The position numbers and the translations under genes were made by a program. 64,000 bases of DNA from an uncultured Lachnospiraceae bacterium (lineage in GTDB: Bacteria > Bacillota > Clostridia > Lachnospirales > Lachnospiraceae), in the NCBI GenBank assembly GCA_910584915.1, contig CAJUDM010000008.1:62001-126000 (forward strand), given 5' to 3'. The notes below the pieces were generated by a model. The model made no database searches. It saw only the letters and a list, made by a program, of their open reading frames with translations, and had not been told where the DNA came from. Every line of letters begins with the position of its first letter. The stretch's first letter is position 1. Positions 42,928 through 51,605 of the stretch are shown here, in pieces.

Positions 42928-43851
42928 ATGCTTGTAAATACGAAAGAACTGCTTGAAGACGCGGAAAAAAATAATTATGCCGTGGCGGGTATCAATACGA
43001 CGAGCCTCACGATGCTGCGGGCGGTGCTGGAGGCGGCTGAGGAAGAGAAGATGCCTGTGATCCTGAGCCATGCGCAGCTCCATGAGCCCTGTGCGCCGAT
43101 GGAGATGATGGCGCCTTTGATGAAGGAGGCGGCAAAACGGTCATCTGTCCCCTGTGCTCTCCATCTGGATCACGGGACGACGGAGAGTTATATCTATAAG
43201 GCGTTAAGCCTTGGCTTCACATCCGTCATGGCAGATTTTGCGCGCTTTTCTTTTGAGGAGAACGTTGAGAGGACAAGGAAGGTGACGGAGGTCTGCCATG
43301 AGATCGGCATCTCGGTGGAGGGAGAGTACGGCGAGATGCCGAGCAATGTGGAAGGACAGGGGAGAGCGCTGCCGGAGGGGAAGACGCTGGAATACTTTTT
43401 TACGAAACCGGAGAAGGCCGCTGAGTATGTGGAAAAGACGGGAGTGGATTCCCTGGTGGTATCCTTCGGCTCCGTACACGGGATCTATGTGGAGAAGCCG
43501 GCTATGGATTACAGACGGCTTGGTGCAATAAAGGAGGCTTTGCCGGATGTTCCGCTCGTCATGCACGGTGGTTCCGGCCTGAGTGAGGAGGATACGAGGA
43601 AATGTATCGACGGGGGGATCCGCAAGATCAACTATTATACCTATATGGCGTGCGAACCTGCCGCACGGCTTCCGGAATATATCGCCGGTTTTCCCAAACC
43701 GCCCTATTTTCATGAGATCTGTGAGTATGCGCGTGAGGCCATGAAAGAGCGGGCGGCGTATGCGATCAGGCTTTTTAAGAACAGAGGGCAGGTCAGATCA
43801 GGATACAGGCAAGAACGAGGACGGGCTGGCATGGAGAACAGATCGGAGTAA
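42928..43851 (+). CDS. Class II ketose-(bis)phosphate aldolase, paralogue 3
   Basis: 307 residues with the catalytic LHLDHGTTESY, the VEGEYGEMPSN loop (both Glu kept), SFGSVHGIY and VMHGGSGLSEE. AGGAGGG sets ATG 42928. An upstream in-frame start at 42826 would add a non-homologous tail. The C-terminus has an extra basic stretch (RQERGRAG) absent from the other two. It sits between the two FGGY kinases. The three aldolases are clearly different, so they are not recent duplicates. Confidence 0.9.
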   Translation: MLVNTKELLEDAEKNNYAVAGINTTSLTMLRAVLEAAEEEKMPVILSHAQLHEPCAPMEMMAPLMKEAAKRSSVPCALHLDHGTTESYIYKALSLGFTSVMADFARFSFEENVERTRKVTEVCHEIGISVEGEYGEMPSNVEGQGRALPEGKTLEYFFTKPEKAAEYVEKTGVDSLVVSFGSVHGIYVEKPAMDYRRLGAIKEALPDVPLVMHGGSGLSEEDTRKCIDGGIRKINYYTYMACEPAARLPEYIAGFPKPPYFHEICEYAREAMKERAAYAIRLFKNRGQVRSGYRQERGRAGMENRSE

Positions 43852-43863
43852 AGGTTGGCGGGA

Positions 43864-45339
43864 ATGTATTTTATCGGATTGGATATCGGAACATCGGGGG
43901 CTAAAGCTCTCTGTATGGATGAAAGCGGAAGAGTAGAAAAAATATGCAGGGCAGGATACAGGCTTTCGCCTTCCGGAGGAGGCAGACGGGAGCTCAATCC
44001 GGAGCGTGTATGGCAGGCAGCCAGACGGTGCCTTGGGGAGGCAGGCGGGGGGCGGGAGATAGAAGCTGTGAGCGTGTCGGCTCTCGGGGAAGCGGTCACG
44101 GCGGTGGACGCTTCCGGAAAATGCCTGACCGTGGGGATCACAGGGACAGATGAGCGGGGAAGGGAGTATTACGAAGAGTTTATGGGCAGAGTGGGGAACA
44201 GAAAGGTGACGGAGATCACGGGCCTTCCTGCGTCCCCGCTATATTCTCTGGGGAAGATTCTGTGGATGAGGGAGGCTTTGCCGGAAGTATTTGAGAAAAT
44301 CAAAAAGGTAGTTACGTTTCAGGATTTTGTGATCTTCAGGTTATGCGGTGAGACGGCAGTGGATGTATCCATGGCTTCCAGGACTATGCTCTTTGACTAT
44401 CGCGCGAGGCGCTGGTCTCCGTGGCTGTTTGAACAGGCAGAACTGCCTGTGACACTTATGTCGGAGGTGGTGGATTCCGGGACTGCAGTCGGTGTTGTGG
44501 GAGAAAAACTGCGCCGGGAGTTAGGAATCAGAGGAAAGGCGTTAGTCGTAGCAGGGTGCCATGACCATATTGCGAATGCGCTCGGCGCCGGTGTGTGCAG
44601 GGCGGGAGAATGTGTAAATGCGGCGGGAACCACAGAGGGGCTCACGGTGGTGATGGAGCCGGATATTCTGGATGGGGAGTCTGTGGAGAAATATCAGATC
44701 GCCTGTGAACCTTTCGCGATTCCGGGGCTGTACAACACGGTTGCCTTCAGCAATGCATCCGGCTCTGTCCTTAAATGGTTTGTGAAAGACATCCTGAGAG
44801 CGAAGGATGGCATGTATGGGATACTGGGAAGCGCCATAAGACAGGAACCGTCTCCCGTCCTGGTGCTGCCGCACTTTGCGGGGGCGGCTACCCCCCGGAT
44901 GGACGAGCACTCCAAGGGCGCGCTCCTCGGGCTTACGCTGGAGGCGGGCAGGGAGGAGATTTACCAGGCGCTCGTGGAAGGCACACAGATGGAGCTGGGG
45001 CTCATATACAGATGCCTGCTGGACGCGAAAGTACCGATCCGCAAAATGATGGCGACGGGCGGTATGGCGTCGGAGGAGATCCTGCAGATGAAGGCGGATA
45101 TACTGGGCTGTGAGATATGCACGCCGGACTGCGCGGAGACGGGCGCCGCTGGCGGGGCGATACTGGGAGCGGCGGCCTGCGGCGTCTACAGGAATGTGGA
45201 GGAGGCGGTTTGCCGTATGACGAGGGAGAAAAAGCGCTATATTCCGAATGAGAAGAGGCATGAGGCATACAGAAGGAGACAGGAGGTTTATGACGGACTT
45301 TACGGGCGGCTGACAGGGATTGCGGCTGATATGGGATGA
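43864..45339 (+). CDS. FGGY-family carbohydrate kinase 2
   Basis: 491 residues with the N-terminal FIGLDIGTSGAKALCMD, VVAGCHDHIANALGAGVC and the C-terminal MMATGGMASEEILQMKADIL. ATG 43864 matches the family start. A TTG at 43855 with GGAGTAAAGG is an alternative. It is only moderately similar to kinase 1. It is the last gene of the sugar operon. The sugar acted on cannot be identified from sequence. Confidence 0.9.
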   Translation: MYFIGLDIGTSGAKALCMDESGRVEKICRAGYRLSPSGGGRRELNPERVWQAARRCLGEAGGGREIEAVSVSALGEAVTAVDASGKCLTVGITGTDERGREYYEEFMGRVGNRKVTEITGLPASPLYSLGKILWMREALPEVFEKIKKVVTFQDFVIFRLCGETAVDVSMASRTMLFDYRARRWSPWLFEQAELPVTLMSEVVDSGTAVGVVGEKLRRELGIRGKALVVAGCHDHIANALGAGVCRAGECVNAAGTTEGLTVVMEPDILDGESVEKYQIACEPFAIPGLYNTVAFSNASGSVLKWFVKDILRAKDGMYGILGSAIRQEPSPVLVLPHFAGAATPRMDEHSKGALLGLTLEAGREEIYQALVEGTQMELGLIYRCLLDAKVPIRKMMATGGMASEEILQMKADILGCEICTPDCAETGAAGGAILGAAACGVYRNVEEAVCRMTREKKRYIPNEKRHEAYRRRQEVYDGLYGRLTGIAADMG

Positions 45340-45492
45340 CGGCATTATCAGAGAATCATATTGGAAACACATAGAAATGATAAGGAGTACGGGGGAGGAG
45401 CAAAAATCGATTGCAGGGCGATTTCGCGAGCTGTGCAGACACCAAGATGCTGAACTGTTACGCGCATGAGGAAACAACTCAATAAAAGAATC

Positions 45493-45521
45493 TTGACAAA
45501 ATGAGTCAAAAGATGTATAGT
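45493..45521 (+). promoter_or_regulatory. SigA-type promoter
   Basis: TTGACA (45493-45498), 17-bp spacer, TATAGT (45516-45521). It should drive the DUF4190-type gene at 45634 with a leader of about 105 nt. The rest of the 45340-45633 gap shows nothing clear. Confidence 0.78.
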
Positions 45522-45633
45522 GGAGACAATTTCATGGTTTAAATATTCAACATAAGATGTGCATGGGAATGGATTTCGGATGTACGATTTATGGTGGGGT
45601 AAACCGAGTTGTTGAATAAAGGAGGAGAAAAGT

Positions 45634-45906
45634 ATGGAACAACAGGCAAATGGAGGAGCCGGCTTATCGATAGCATCAATGGTTCTGGGGATCGTAGCAC
45701 TGGTATTATCATGCTGCATATACTACATATCTATCCCGTGCGCGGTTGTCGGTATCGTTCTGGCAATCATTTCCCTTAAAGGTCAGAGAGACGGAAAGGG
45801 TATGGCGATAGCCGGTTTAGTGTGCTCGATTGTTTCTCTGATTCCGGCGATCTTTGTAATAGTCATGGGTGCCGCCCTGGTGGATGGACTCAACGCATAT
45901 ATGTGA
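45634..45906 (+). CDS. DUF4190-type small membrane protein
   Basis: 90 residues. Two hydrophobic hairpins (SIASMVLGIVALVLSCCIYY, IPCAVVGIVLAIISL, then GMAIAGLVCSIVSLIPAIFV) with the family's GLSIASMVLGI and LKGQRDGKGMAIAGLV pattern. The function is unknown. AAGGAGGAGAA sets the start. The following DUF2752 gene starts 8 bp downstream, an association common in Clostridia. Confidence 0.88.
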   Translation: MEQQANGGAGLSIASMVLGIVALVLSCCIYYISIPCAVVGIVLAIISLKGQRDGKGMAIAGLVCSIVSLIPAIFVIVMGAALVDGLNAYM

Positions 45907-45913
45907 TGGCGTT

Positions 45914-46351
45914 ATGAACAGGGATCATAGAATTGATAATGTAGATCAGATATCCAGACTCTGCTATTATGCGGGTCTGGTATTTGCTTTTACAGGGTTG
46001 ATTGGCATATTGCTGCTCGCGGTTTTGCAGATCCCGATATCGCAGGTTATCCCTCCGTGTGCATTTCATTCGGTGACCGGGTATTATTGCCCGGGATGCG
46101 GCGGCACGCGGGCCGTGATCGCCATGCTGCACGGCAGAATATTTTCCAGTTTGTGCTATCACCCGTTTGTGGTCTATATGACGGCATACTATATTGTATT
46201 TGAGATTTCCCATACGCTGGATATCATTACCGGACACAGGATCAGGGGTTTAAGAATTGGTCCGGTATATTTTTATGTGGGCATTGCCCTGATCATCATA
46301 CAATGTATTGTCAAAAATATTCTAAAATACAGGTATGGAATCAGTTTATGA
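45914..46351 (+). CDS. DUF2752 membrane protein
   Basis: 145 residues. The family motif is YYCPGCGGTRAVIAMLHGR, with two Cys in CPGC, between a first helix (FAFTGLIGILLLAVLQIPI) and later helices (YMTAYYIVFEISHTLDII, then IGPVYFYVGIALIIIQ). The function is unknown. The CPGC may bind metal or form a disulphide. It is co-transcribed with the DUF4190-type gene, and both may insert in the cytoplasmic membrane. Confidence 0.85.
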   Translation: MNRDHRIDNVDQISRLCYYAGLVFAFTGLIGILLLAVLQIPISQVIPPCAFHSVTGYYCPGCGGTRAVIAMLHGRIFSSLCYHPFVVYMTAYYIVFEISHTLDIITGHRIRGLRIGPVYFYVGIALIIIQCIVKNILKYRYGISL

Positions 46352-46417
46352 ATATTTGCCGGACGATATCGGTGCCGAAGCAGTAAGTTTATATTCATTT
46401 AGAAAACATCGATTGAG

Positions 46418-46465
46418 GAAGCAGCGTTTACTCTTGCGGAAAAGGGTGAATGCCGCTTCTTTTTT
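46418..46465 (+). terminator. Strong intrinsic terminator
   Basis: GAAGCAGCGTTTACTCTT pairs with AGGGTGAATGCCGCTTC through an about 16-bp stem with G-U pairs, and TTTTTT follows. It ends the DUF4190/DUF2752 transcript. The remaining gap to 46680 contains a possible ECF-type promoter (TTGGAC ... CGTC at about 46513-46538), which would fit autoregulation of the sigma gene but is weak. Confidence 0.8.
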
Positions 46466-46680
46466 AAGTTGAATTTTATACTGTACTCAAAATGACAGGA
46501 GTAAAAAATCTTTGGACAAAATAAAGTCTTTCTCCGTCTAATATACAGAAAGCGGGAAGAACAGGCAGAAGAAAGACAACAATCCTGCTGACATGATCTG
46601 CAGATCATAATTTCCCGGGATAAAAGGTACAGAAAATTGCGTCATGGCGATTATATGGCGGGAAGGGAGAATAGATACGG

Positions 46681-47214
46681 ATGGAACAACTGGTGAAGAG
46701 GGCAAAAAGACATGATAAAGAAGCGTTTGAGGATCTGATGCAGGGGCAGGCGCAGAATATGTACAAGACAGCGAAGGCGATCCTGCGAAATGACGAGGAT
46801 GTGCTGGACGCCATGCAGGAGACTGCGCTGACATGCTGGGAGAAGATCGGAACGCTGAAGCAGGAACGTTTCTTTAAGACATGGATGACGAGGATACTGA
46901 TCAATCACTGCAACGAGATATGCAGGCAGAGAAAATATACAGTGTCCGGGGAGACGGTCCCGGAGCGGGGCGCGCAGGAGGACGGCTTTATCAATATGGA
47001 GTGGGAGGATTTTCTGAACGGCCTGGACAGAAAACATCGCACGGTGGTTATTCTATACTATGTACAGGGATTTAAGACGAGGGAAGTGGCAGAGATACTG
47101 AAGGTGAATGAGAGTACAGTGCGCAGCCGTCTCGCCGCCGCCAGAGAAAAAATGGAACTGCTGTATGAGAGAGGCGGTGCGGCGGGAAGCCGGAGGTTTG
47201 GCAGAAGGGCGTGA
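46681..47214 (+). CDS. ECF-type RNA polymerase sigma factor
   Basis: 177 residues with region 2 (FEDLMQGQAQNMYKTAKAIL, then DVLDAMQETALTCWEKI) and region 4 (VVILYYVQGFKTREVAEIL, then ESTVRSRLAAAREKME), and no regions 1 or 3. It is SigV/SigM-like in size. The neighbour encodes a DUF4179 membrane protein that likely binds it. The promoter may be self-recognised. A GGAAGGGAGAA ribosome site is present upstream. Confidence 0.93.
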   Translation: MEQLVKRAKRHDKEAFEDLMQGQAQNMYKTAKAILRNDEDVLDAMQETALTCWEKIGTLKQERFFKTWMTRILINHCNEICRQRKYTVSGETVPERGAQEDGFINMEWEDFLNGLDRKHRTVVILYYVQGFKTREVAEILKVNESTVRSRLAAAREKMELLYERGGAAGSRRFGRRA

Positions 47215-47331
47215 ATATGTGCCGGGAGTTCTGACACAGAGTGCAGGACGGTGTCAGAGGACCGACCGGAAAATACAGATGGAGAGAAAGAGAGACAGAC
47301 AGGAGAGCATAAAAGGATCAGGAGGCTATCT

Positions 47332-48498
47332 ATGAGCAGATTTGATGATATGGTGAACGGATTGAGAGATGAGATGGATATACCGGAAAATGTGTGGAGA
47401 GGGTATGCGCAGACGCTGGCGGAGCTGCCGGAAAAAAACGGCGGGAGAAACACCGGCGGCAGGAAAACTGAATATGGAAACCGAAAGAGAAAAGGGAAAA
47501 GGACGTCAGGGGGGATGGCCGTGCTGAAGGCGGCGGCATTTGTGCTGATCTCGGTCACAGTGATCGGGAGCGGCGTATACGCGGCGGAAAAATATTTCGG
47601 CATACTGGATTTTCTCAGAGGGAACGGAAATGCCGGTGTGGATTTGTCTGTGGAGGCGGAGGATCTGATCGTGCCGGTGACGGAACAGGAGCAGGAGAAG
47701 GAGACGCCCGTTGACGGGATGCCGGTCGAATACACCGTAAAAGAGGCGATGTGCGACAGCGACAGCATCTATGTCGTGCTGGAGGCGAGGGCGAAGGAGA
47801 CAGGGCGCTATTTCCTTGTGCCGGAGGATGCTTCGGAGGAGGAGGACCCCGTACGCGACTGGGGGATCGACGGCGATATGAGCGCCGCGGAATATGCGGC
47901 GTCGAAAGGGCTTGAGATAAAGCATGTGAACGCCGGTATCGTGAATACCGATGAACTCGGCATAGCGGCGTCCGCTATATATTTCCAATCGGTAAGCGAT
48001 GATGTGATGGATATCATGATCGAGAGCGGAAAGACGGAGAAGGGGAAGACGTTCGATGTGGTCTGCACAGGGATACTCTGGGATAAGACGATGGTGAATA
48101 TGGAGGATATCCTGCGGACGGAGATCCGGTTTACGCTGACGGATATCAGCGATGCCGCGGCGACGGCGTACATGCCATCCGGCACAGCACAGATCCCGGG
48201 AACCGGTGCCGTTATCGAGAAAGCGGAAGTGACGCAGACAAAGCTCGGCACCTATCTGGAGATCTTATACAGGGACGCGGACGGGGATATCAACATGGCT
48301 CCTTCCTTCCGTCTTGCGGGAAGTAACGGGGAAGAGCACAGGATCAGAATGGGTTCTGGTACGGAGATACTGGAGAACGGAGAATATTTCTGGAGGCTCA
48401 GCATGGAGAAGGTGGAACTTGGAGACAGCATCACGCTGGAAGCCTACAATGCGGAGACAAAGGAGGTATACGGGACATTTGAACTGGTCAGACAGTAG
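47332..48498 (+). CDS. DUF4179 membrane protein, probable anti-sigma factor
   Basis: 388 residues. A short cytosolic N-terminus (MSRFDDMVNGLRDEMDIPEN) and a basic stretch precede one transmembrane helix (AAAFVLISVTVIGSGVYA) at about residues 64-82. The rest is extracytoplasmic with the DUF4179 domain. DUF4179 proteins commonly follow ECF sigma genes. GGAGG before ATG 47332 sets the start, though the frame is open back to 47251. It presumably holds the sigma factor at the membrane until an envelope signal. Confidence 0.85.
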   Translation: MSRFDDMVNGLRDEMDIPENVWRGYAQTLAELPEKNGGRNTGGRKTEYGNRKRKGKRTSGGMAVLKAAAFVLISVTVIGSGVYAAEKYFGILDFLRGNGNAGVDLSVEAEDLIVPVTEQEQEKETPVDGMPVEYTVKEAMCDSDSIYVVLEARAKETGRYFLVPEDASEEEDPVRDWGIDGDMSAAEYAASKGLEIKHVNAGIVNTDELGIAASAIYFQSVSDDVMDIMIESGKTEKGKTFDVVCTGILWDKTMVNMEDILRTEIRFTLTDISDAAATAYMPSGTAQIPGTGAVIEKAEVTQTKLGTYLEILYRDADGDINMAPSFRLAGSNGEEHRIRMGSGTEILENGEYFWRLSMEKVELGDSITLEAYNAETKEVYGTFELVRQ

Positions 48499-48529
48499 AG
48501 GCAAAAAGAGGGCGGGTCATATCCCGCCC
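48498..48529 (-). terminator. Terminator of the amidase gene (possibly bidirectional)
   Basis: GGCGGG and CCCGCC form a stem at 48511-48528. On the minus strand it is followed by CTCTTTTTG. It overlaps the amidase stop codon and lies directly after the DUF4179 gene. Confidence 0.65.
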
Positions 48530-49194
48530 AGGCGGCTGTTGACGGCGTCCGCGATGTCATCCATACGGCTCTCCAGATAGGGACCGGGGCATTCCGTGTC
48601 GGTAAACATTTTGTGGATGGTCAGATTCCCGTCTGTATCTCCGGTATAGTTTAACGCTGTGATGCCGTTGCGCCTGCAGATATCGGTGCAGAGCTCGATC
48701 AGAGCCTCGAAGGAGGCATCGTTTACGTGCCATTCGCCGCCGAGTTCATCGTTGGCGACTTCTATCGTAACGGCGCGGTTGTCGTTTTCCCGGCTGCTGG
48801 ATGTCCATGCCCGGTTGCCCTCCTCCACATACATCGCGATCCTGCCTGCCTCATCGATGGCATAATTGGCGGAAACCCGTCTGTCTCTGTTGGAAAAGCG
48901 GCTGCCCAGTTCTTCGAGCGACAGGCTGCCTGCCATATGATGGATCGTTATTTTATCGATCGCTTTCCCCCGGGGAAAATCCGCGTTCGGAGAGAGGTAT
49001 ACATAGTCCGTGAGAGGACTGTTGCGGTCGATCACGGTTTCTTCTTCCAGGGGAGTCAGAGGCCTGCCCACGTTATCGGGAAGCCTTGCTGCGGAAGTAT
49101 AGCATAATATCAGCACTATGGCGGCTGACACGCAAAAACCCGACAGGAGAAGCCACACGCTGAAAAATTTATTTTTTATATGAATCTTAGGCAT
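48517..49194 (-). CDS. N-acetylmuramoyl-L-alanine amidase (PGRP/Amidase_2 type), membrane-anchored
   Basis: 225 residues. An N-terminal transmembrane helix (VWLLLSGFCVSAAIVLILCY) is followed by an amidase_2 domain with the Zn ligands His in KITIHHMAG, His in LTIHKMFTDTECPG and Cys in TECPG. It cleaves the lactyl-peptide bond of peptidoglycan. TGAGGATCACT supports the start at 49194. An earlier in-frame ATG at 49224 lacks a ribosome site. Lying beside an ECF sigma pair, it could be an envelope-stress target, though it is on the opposite strand. Confidence 0.88.
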   Translation of the reverse strand: MPKIHIKNKFFSVWLLLSGFCVSAAIVLILCYTSAARLPDNVGRPLTPLEEETVIDRNSPLTDYVYLSPNADFPRGKAIDKITIHHMAGSLSLEELGSRFSNRDRRVSANYAIDEAGRIAMYVEEGNRAWTSSSRENDNRAVTIEVANDELGGEWHVNDASFEALIELCTDICRRNGITALNYTGDTDGNLTIHKMFTDTECPGPYLESRMDDIADAVNSRLGGI

Positions 49195-49275
49195 AGTGAT
49201 CCTCATTTCTGCATTCTTGTTCATGTAAGTGCGATATGTCCATTTTGCCCTGCATAGTGACTGGCAGGCGCTCCT

Positions 49276-50766
49276 CTATGAGACAATGCCGTAAAACAGG
49301 ACATAGACAAAGTAGAGGGCAAAGGCTCCGAACAATGACCGGGTGACTGCGTCGGGTATCTTTTTCCCGCAGTCTTCCGGATCTCCTGCCGCCAACAGGA
49401 AAAGAGCGGTGATGCCCATATAGAAAAAACTCGTGTCCATCATGTTGTGAAAGAAGAATGCCATGAAAGCGGCTCCCTGGGAGGGGCTCTTTTCTTTTTT
49501 TAAAAATCTCAGGATGACAAGGACCAACATCGCCGCTGCCATAAGCCCCAGTTCCACGCCGACATGGATCAGCGAGTTATGGATATGCCAGGTATTGAAG
49601 TAAGTGCCGCCGTCCTGCAGATCGAGAAGCCGCCATCTGTAAGGACCGACTCCAAAAAACGGGTTCACCGTGAGATAGCCTATCCCGCTGCGCATCATAT
49701 CAAGGCGCTCCGAGAAGGTGGCGAGGGCGCTGGGGCGGATGATGACCGCTGCCGCCGCGACAAGTATGCCGGCGGCGGATATACAGGCAGCGAGCCCGGG
49801 ATATTCTTCGAGAAACAGTTTAAATTTTTTCCAGCAGAGAGCCATCGCTATTATATAGAGAAAAAGGATCAGGCAGACCCGGGGAAAATCTGTCCATGAG
49901 GCCGTCAGATACAGGAGGATCCCGGTGCCGATCCCCAGGCCTGCCTTTGCCAGGAGGCCGCAGGCGCAGGACAGGGCTTCCCGCACAGTGGTTCTTTTTG
50001 CCTTTCTGTATAGAAGGACAAGGATCCCTGCAGCCATGGAGAGAAAACTGCCCATGGAGAGCGTAAGGGCAAGAGAGATGAGCAGAAAGGGCTCCGTAAA
50101 CGCTGCGGATGCGGTCAGAAGGTTTTCTTTTAGAAGAACAGGAGAAGTCTGCGGAGCGCGCTGAGCGTTGTTTTTCACAGGATGACAGTCTGCGGGGCGT
50201 GCTGTCCGCTGCCGGGCGCCGGGGCAGCCTGAGGGATGTGTATCATGGTGTCCTGCGTCGATATCCTGAAGCAGAAGCCAGCCGATCACAAAAAAGATCC
50301 CGGAGGCGTTGGGATTGCCGAGAAATCCGTTGAGCCTGCCTCCTCTGTTCAGGATGACAGCGGCGTACACATACTGGATGATGCCTGAGACGGCGGTTAT
50401 CCCTGCCCACAGGCTGCACAGACTGCGCGCCAGAGACAGCTCTGTTTTGTCTGCACATGCCATCAGCAGATAGATCACAGGGAAAATGATCTGGGTGGAG
50501 GCATAGCCGTCCACAGCATTGCGGTAGACGAGAAACGAGGATGCCATGCTGATCAGGTTATAGAGGATCAGCGGTATGAGAACATACAGATCCACCTTCC
50601 GGCAGCGCTGCGTGAGCCCGGCGATACACAGGATGAGCCCGAGTGCGCCTGTGACTGCCATATCCCCTACGCCCACAAATGTCAGTATTAACAGGGAGAG
50701 AAACAGGCAGATAGCCGCATAGTGGTCTGTCAGGTAATCAAAGCCGTGTTTTAAGCTGTTTGTCAT
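49276..50766 (-). CDS. O-antigen ligase/polymerase-like membrane protein (Wzy_C family)
   Basis: 496 residues with about 11-12 transmembrane helices. The large loop motif of the family is present: NPFFGVGPYRW followed by FNTWHIHNSLIHVGVELGL, including the conserved HNS and ExG. Such proteins transfer or polymerise glycan repeat units at the membrane (O-antigen, wall polysaccharide or S-layer glycan). A soluble-looking segment of about 60 residues (HHDTHPSGCPGARQRTARP region) interrupts the helices after helix 6. There is no signal for its lipid acceptor. Confidence 0.82.
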   Translation of the reverse strand: MTNSLKHGFDYLTDHYAAICLFLSLLILTFVGVGDMAVTGALGLILCIAGLTQRCRKVDLYVLIPLILYNLISMASSFLVYRNAVDGYASTQIIFPVIYLLMACADKTELSLARSLCSLWAGITAVSGIIQYVYAAVILNRGGRLNGFLGNPNASGIFFVIGWLLLQDIDAGHHDTHPSGCPGARQRTARPADCHPVKNNAQRAPQTSPVLLKENLLTASAAFTEPFLLISLALTLSMGSFLSMAAGILVLLYRKAKRTTVREALSCACGLLAKAGLGIGTGILLYLTASWTDFPRVCLILFLYIIAMALCWKKFKLFLEEYPGLAACISAAGILVAAAAVIIRPSALATFSERLDMMRSGIGYLTVNPFFGVGPYRWRLLDLQDGGTYFNTWHIHNSLIHVGVELGLMAAAMLVLVILRFLKKEKSPSQGAAFMAFFFHNMMDTSFFYMGITALFLLAAGDPEDCGKKIPDAVTRSLFGAFALYFVYVLFYGIVS

Positions 50767-50907
50767 CCGGTTATATTCCTCTCTGTCAAAAACGGAAGTT
50801 AGCAGATTACGCGAAAATTATAGCATTTCACCGGTAAATGTCAAGACTGTGCGGAAGATGTACTGTTTATGGGACACATGTTCTGCTATATTGAATTTAC
50901 AAAGCGC

Positions 50908-50936
50908 ATGACAAAAATGGTTTTTGGGGGTATACT
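50908..50936 (+). promoter_or_regulatory. SigA-type promoter
   Basis: ATGACA (50908-50913), 17-bp spacer, TATACT (50931-50936), about 50 bp before ATG 50985. Confidence 0.7.
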
Positions 50937-50984
50937 GATAATGTCTGTATAAAAATATGAAGGGCAGGCAGAAAGAGGATTTGT

Positions 50985-51575
50985 ATGAGACAGCTTCCAA
51001 AACCAGGCGAGATTTATAAACATTTTAAAGGGAACTGCTATCGTATCATAACGGTCGCAGCGCATTCGGAGACGGGGGAAAAGCTGGTCATCTATCAGGC
51101 GCTCTACGGGGATTACGGGGTGTATGCGAGGGAACTTTCCATGTTCATGAGCCCGGTGGACCGGGATAAATACCCCTATGTAAAGCAGAAAAAGCGGTTT
51201 GAGCTTGTGGAGAGCGGCGCTATAAACCCTGTGGATTCCGAAGCGGGCGAAGGTGCCGGAACCCGGGCGAAGGAAGATATCCCGGGAGCCGGAGATGAGG
51301 AAAAGAGTGGAAAAGCGGCGGATATGCAGTCACCCGGAAAAGAAACGGAGCCGGGGATAGACCCCATGCTGTTAGAATATCTGGACGCCGGTACCTGCAA
51401 GGAAAAGCTGCAGATACTGACAACGATGAAAGACAGGCTGACCGATGATATGATCAATACAATGGCGATCGCTATCGATGTGGAGGTGAAGCCGGGCGAT
51501 ATCACGGAGCGGTACGAGGAACTGAAATACTGTCTTGCCACCAGAGAAAGGTTTGAGTGCAGAAGGCTCCGATAG
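50985..51575 (+). CDS. DUF1653 domain-containing protein
   Basis: 196 residues. Residues 1-65 form the DUF1653 domain (PGEIYKHFKGNCYRIITVA, then VIYQALYGDYGVYARELSMF and KYPYVKQKKRFELV). A disordered acidic linker follows, and a C-terminal helical part (LDAGTCKEKLQILTTMKDRL, then GDITERYEELKYCLATRERF) is present. The biochemical function is unknown. It has its own promoter and the nucleotidase gene follows after 30 bp. Confidence 0.87.
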   Translation: MRQLPKPGEIYKHFKGNCYRIITVAAHSETGEKLVIYQALYGDYGVYARELSMFMSPVDRDKYPYVKQKKRFELVESGAINPVDSEAGEGAGTRAKEDIPGAGDEEKSGKAADMQSPGKETEPGIDPMLLEYLDAGTCKEKLQILTTMKDRLTDDMINTMAIAIDVEVKPGDITERYEELKYCLATRERFECRRLR

Positions 51576-51605
51576 TGCCGGAAGAAGCGGCGGAAAGGAG
51601 CAGGT

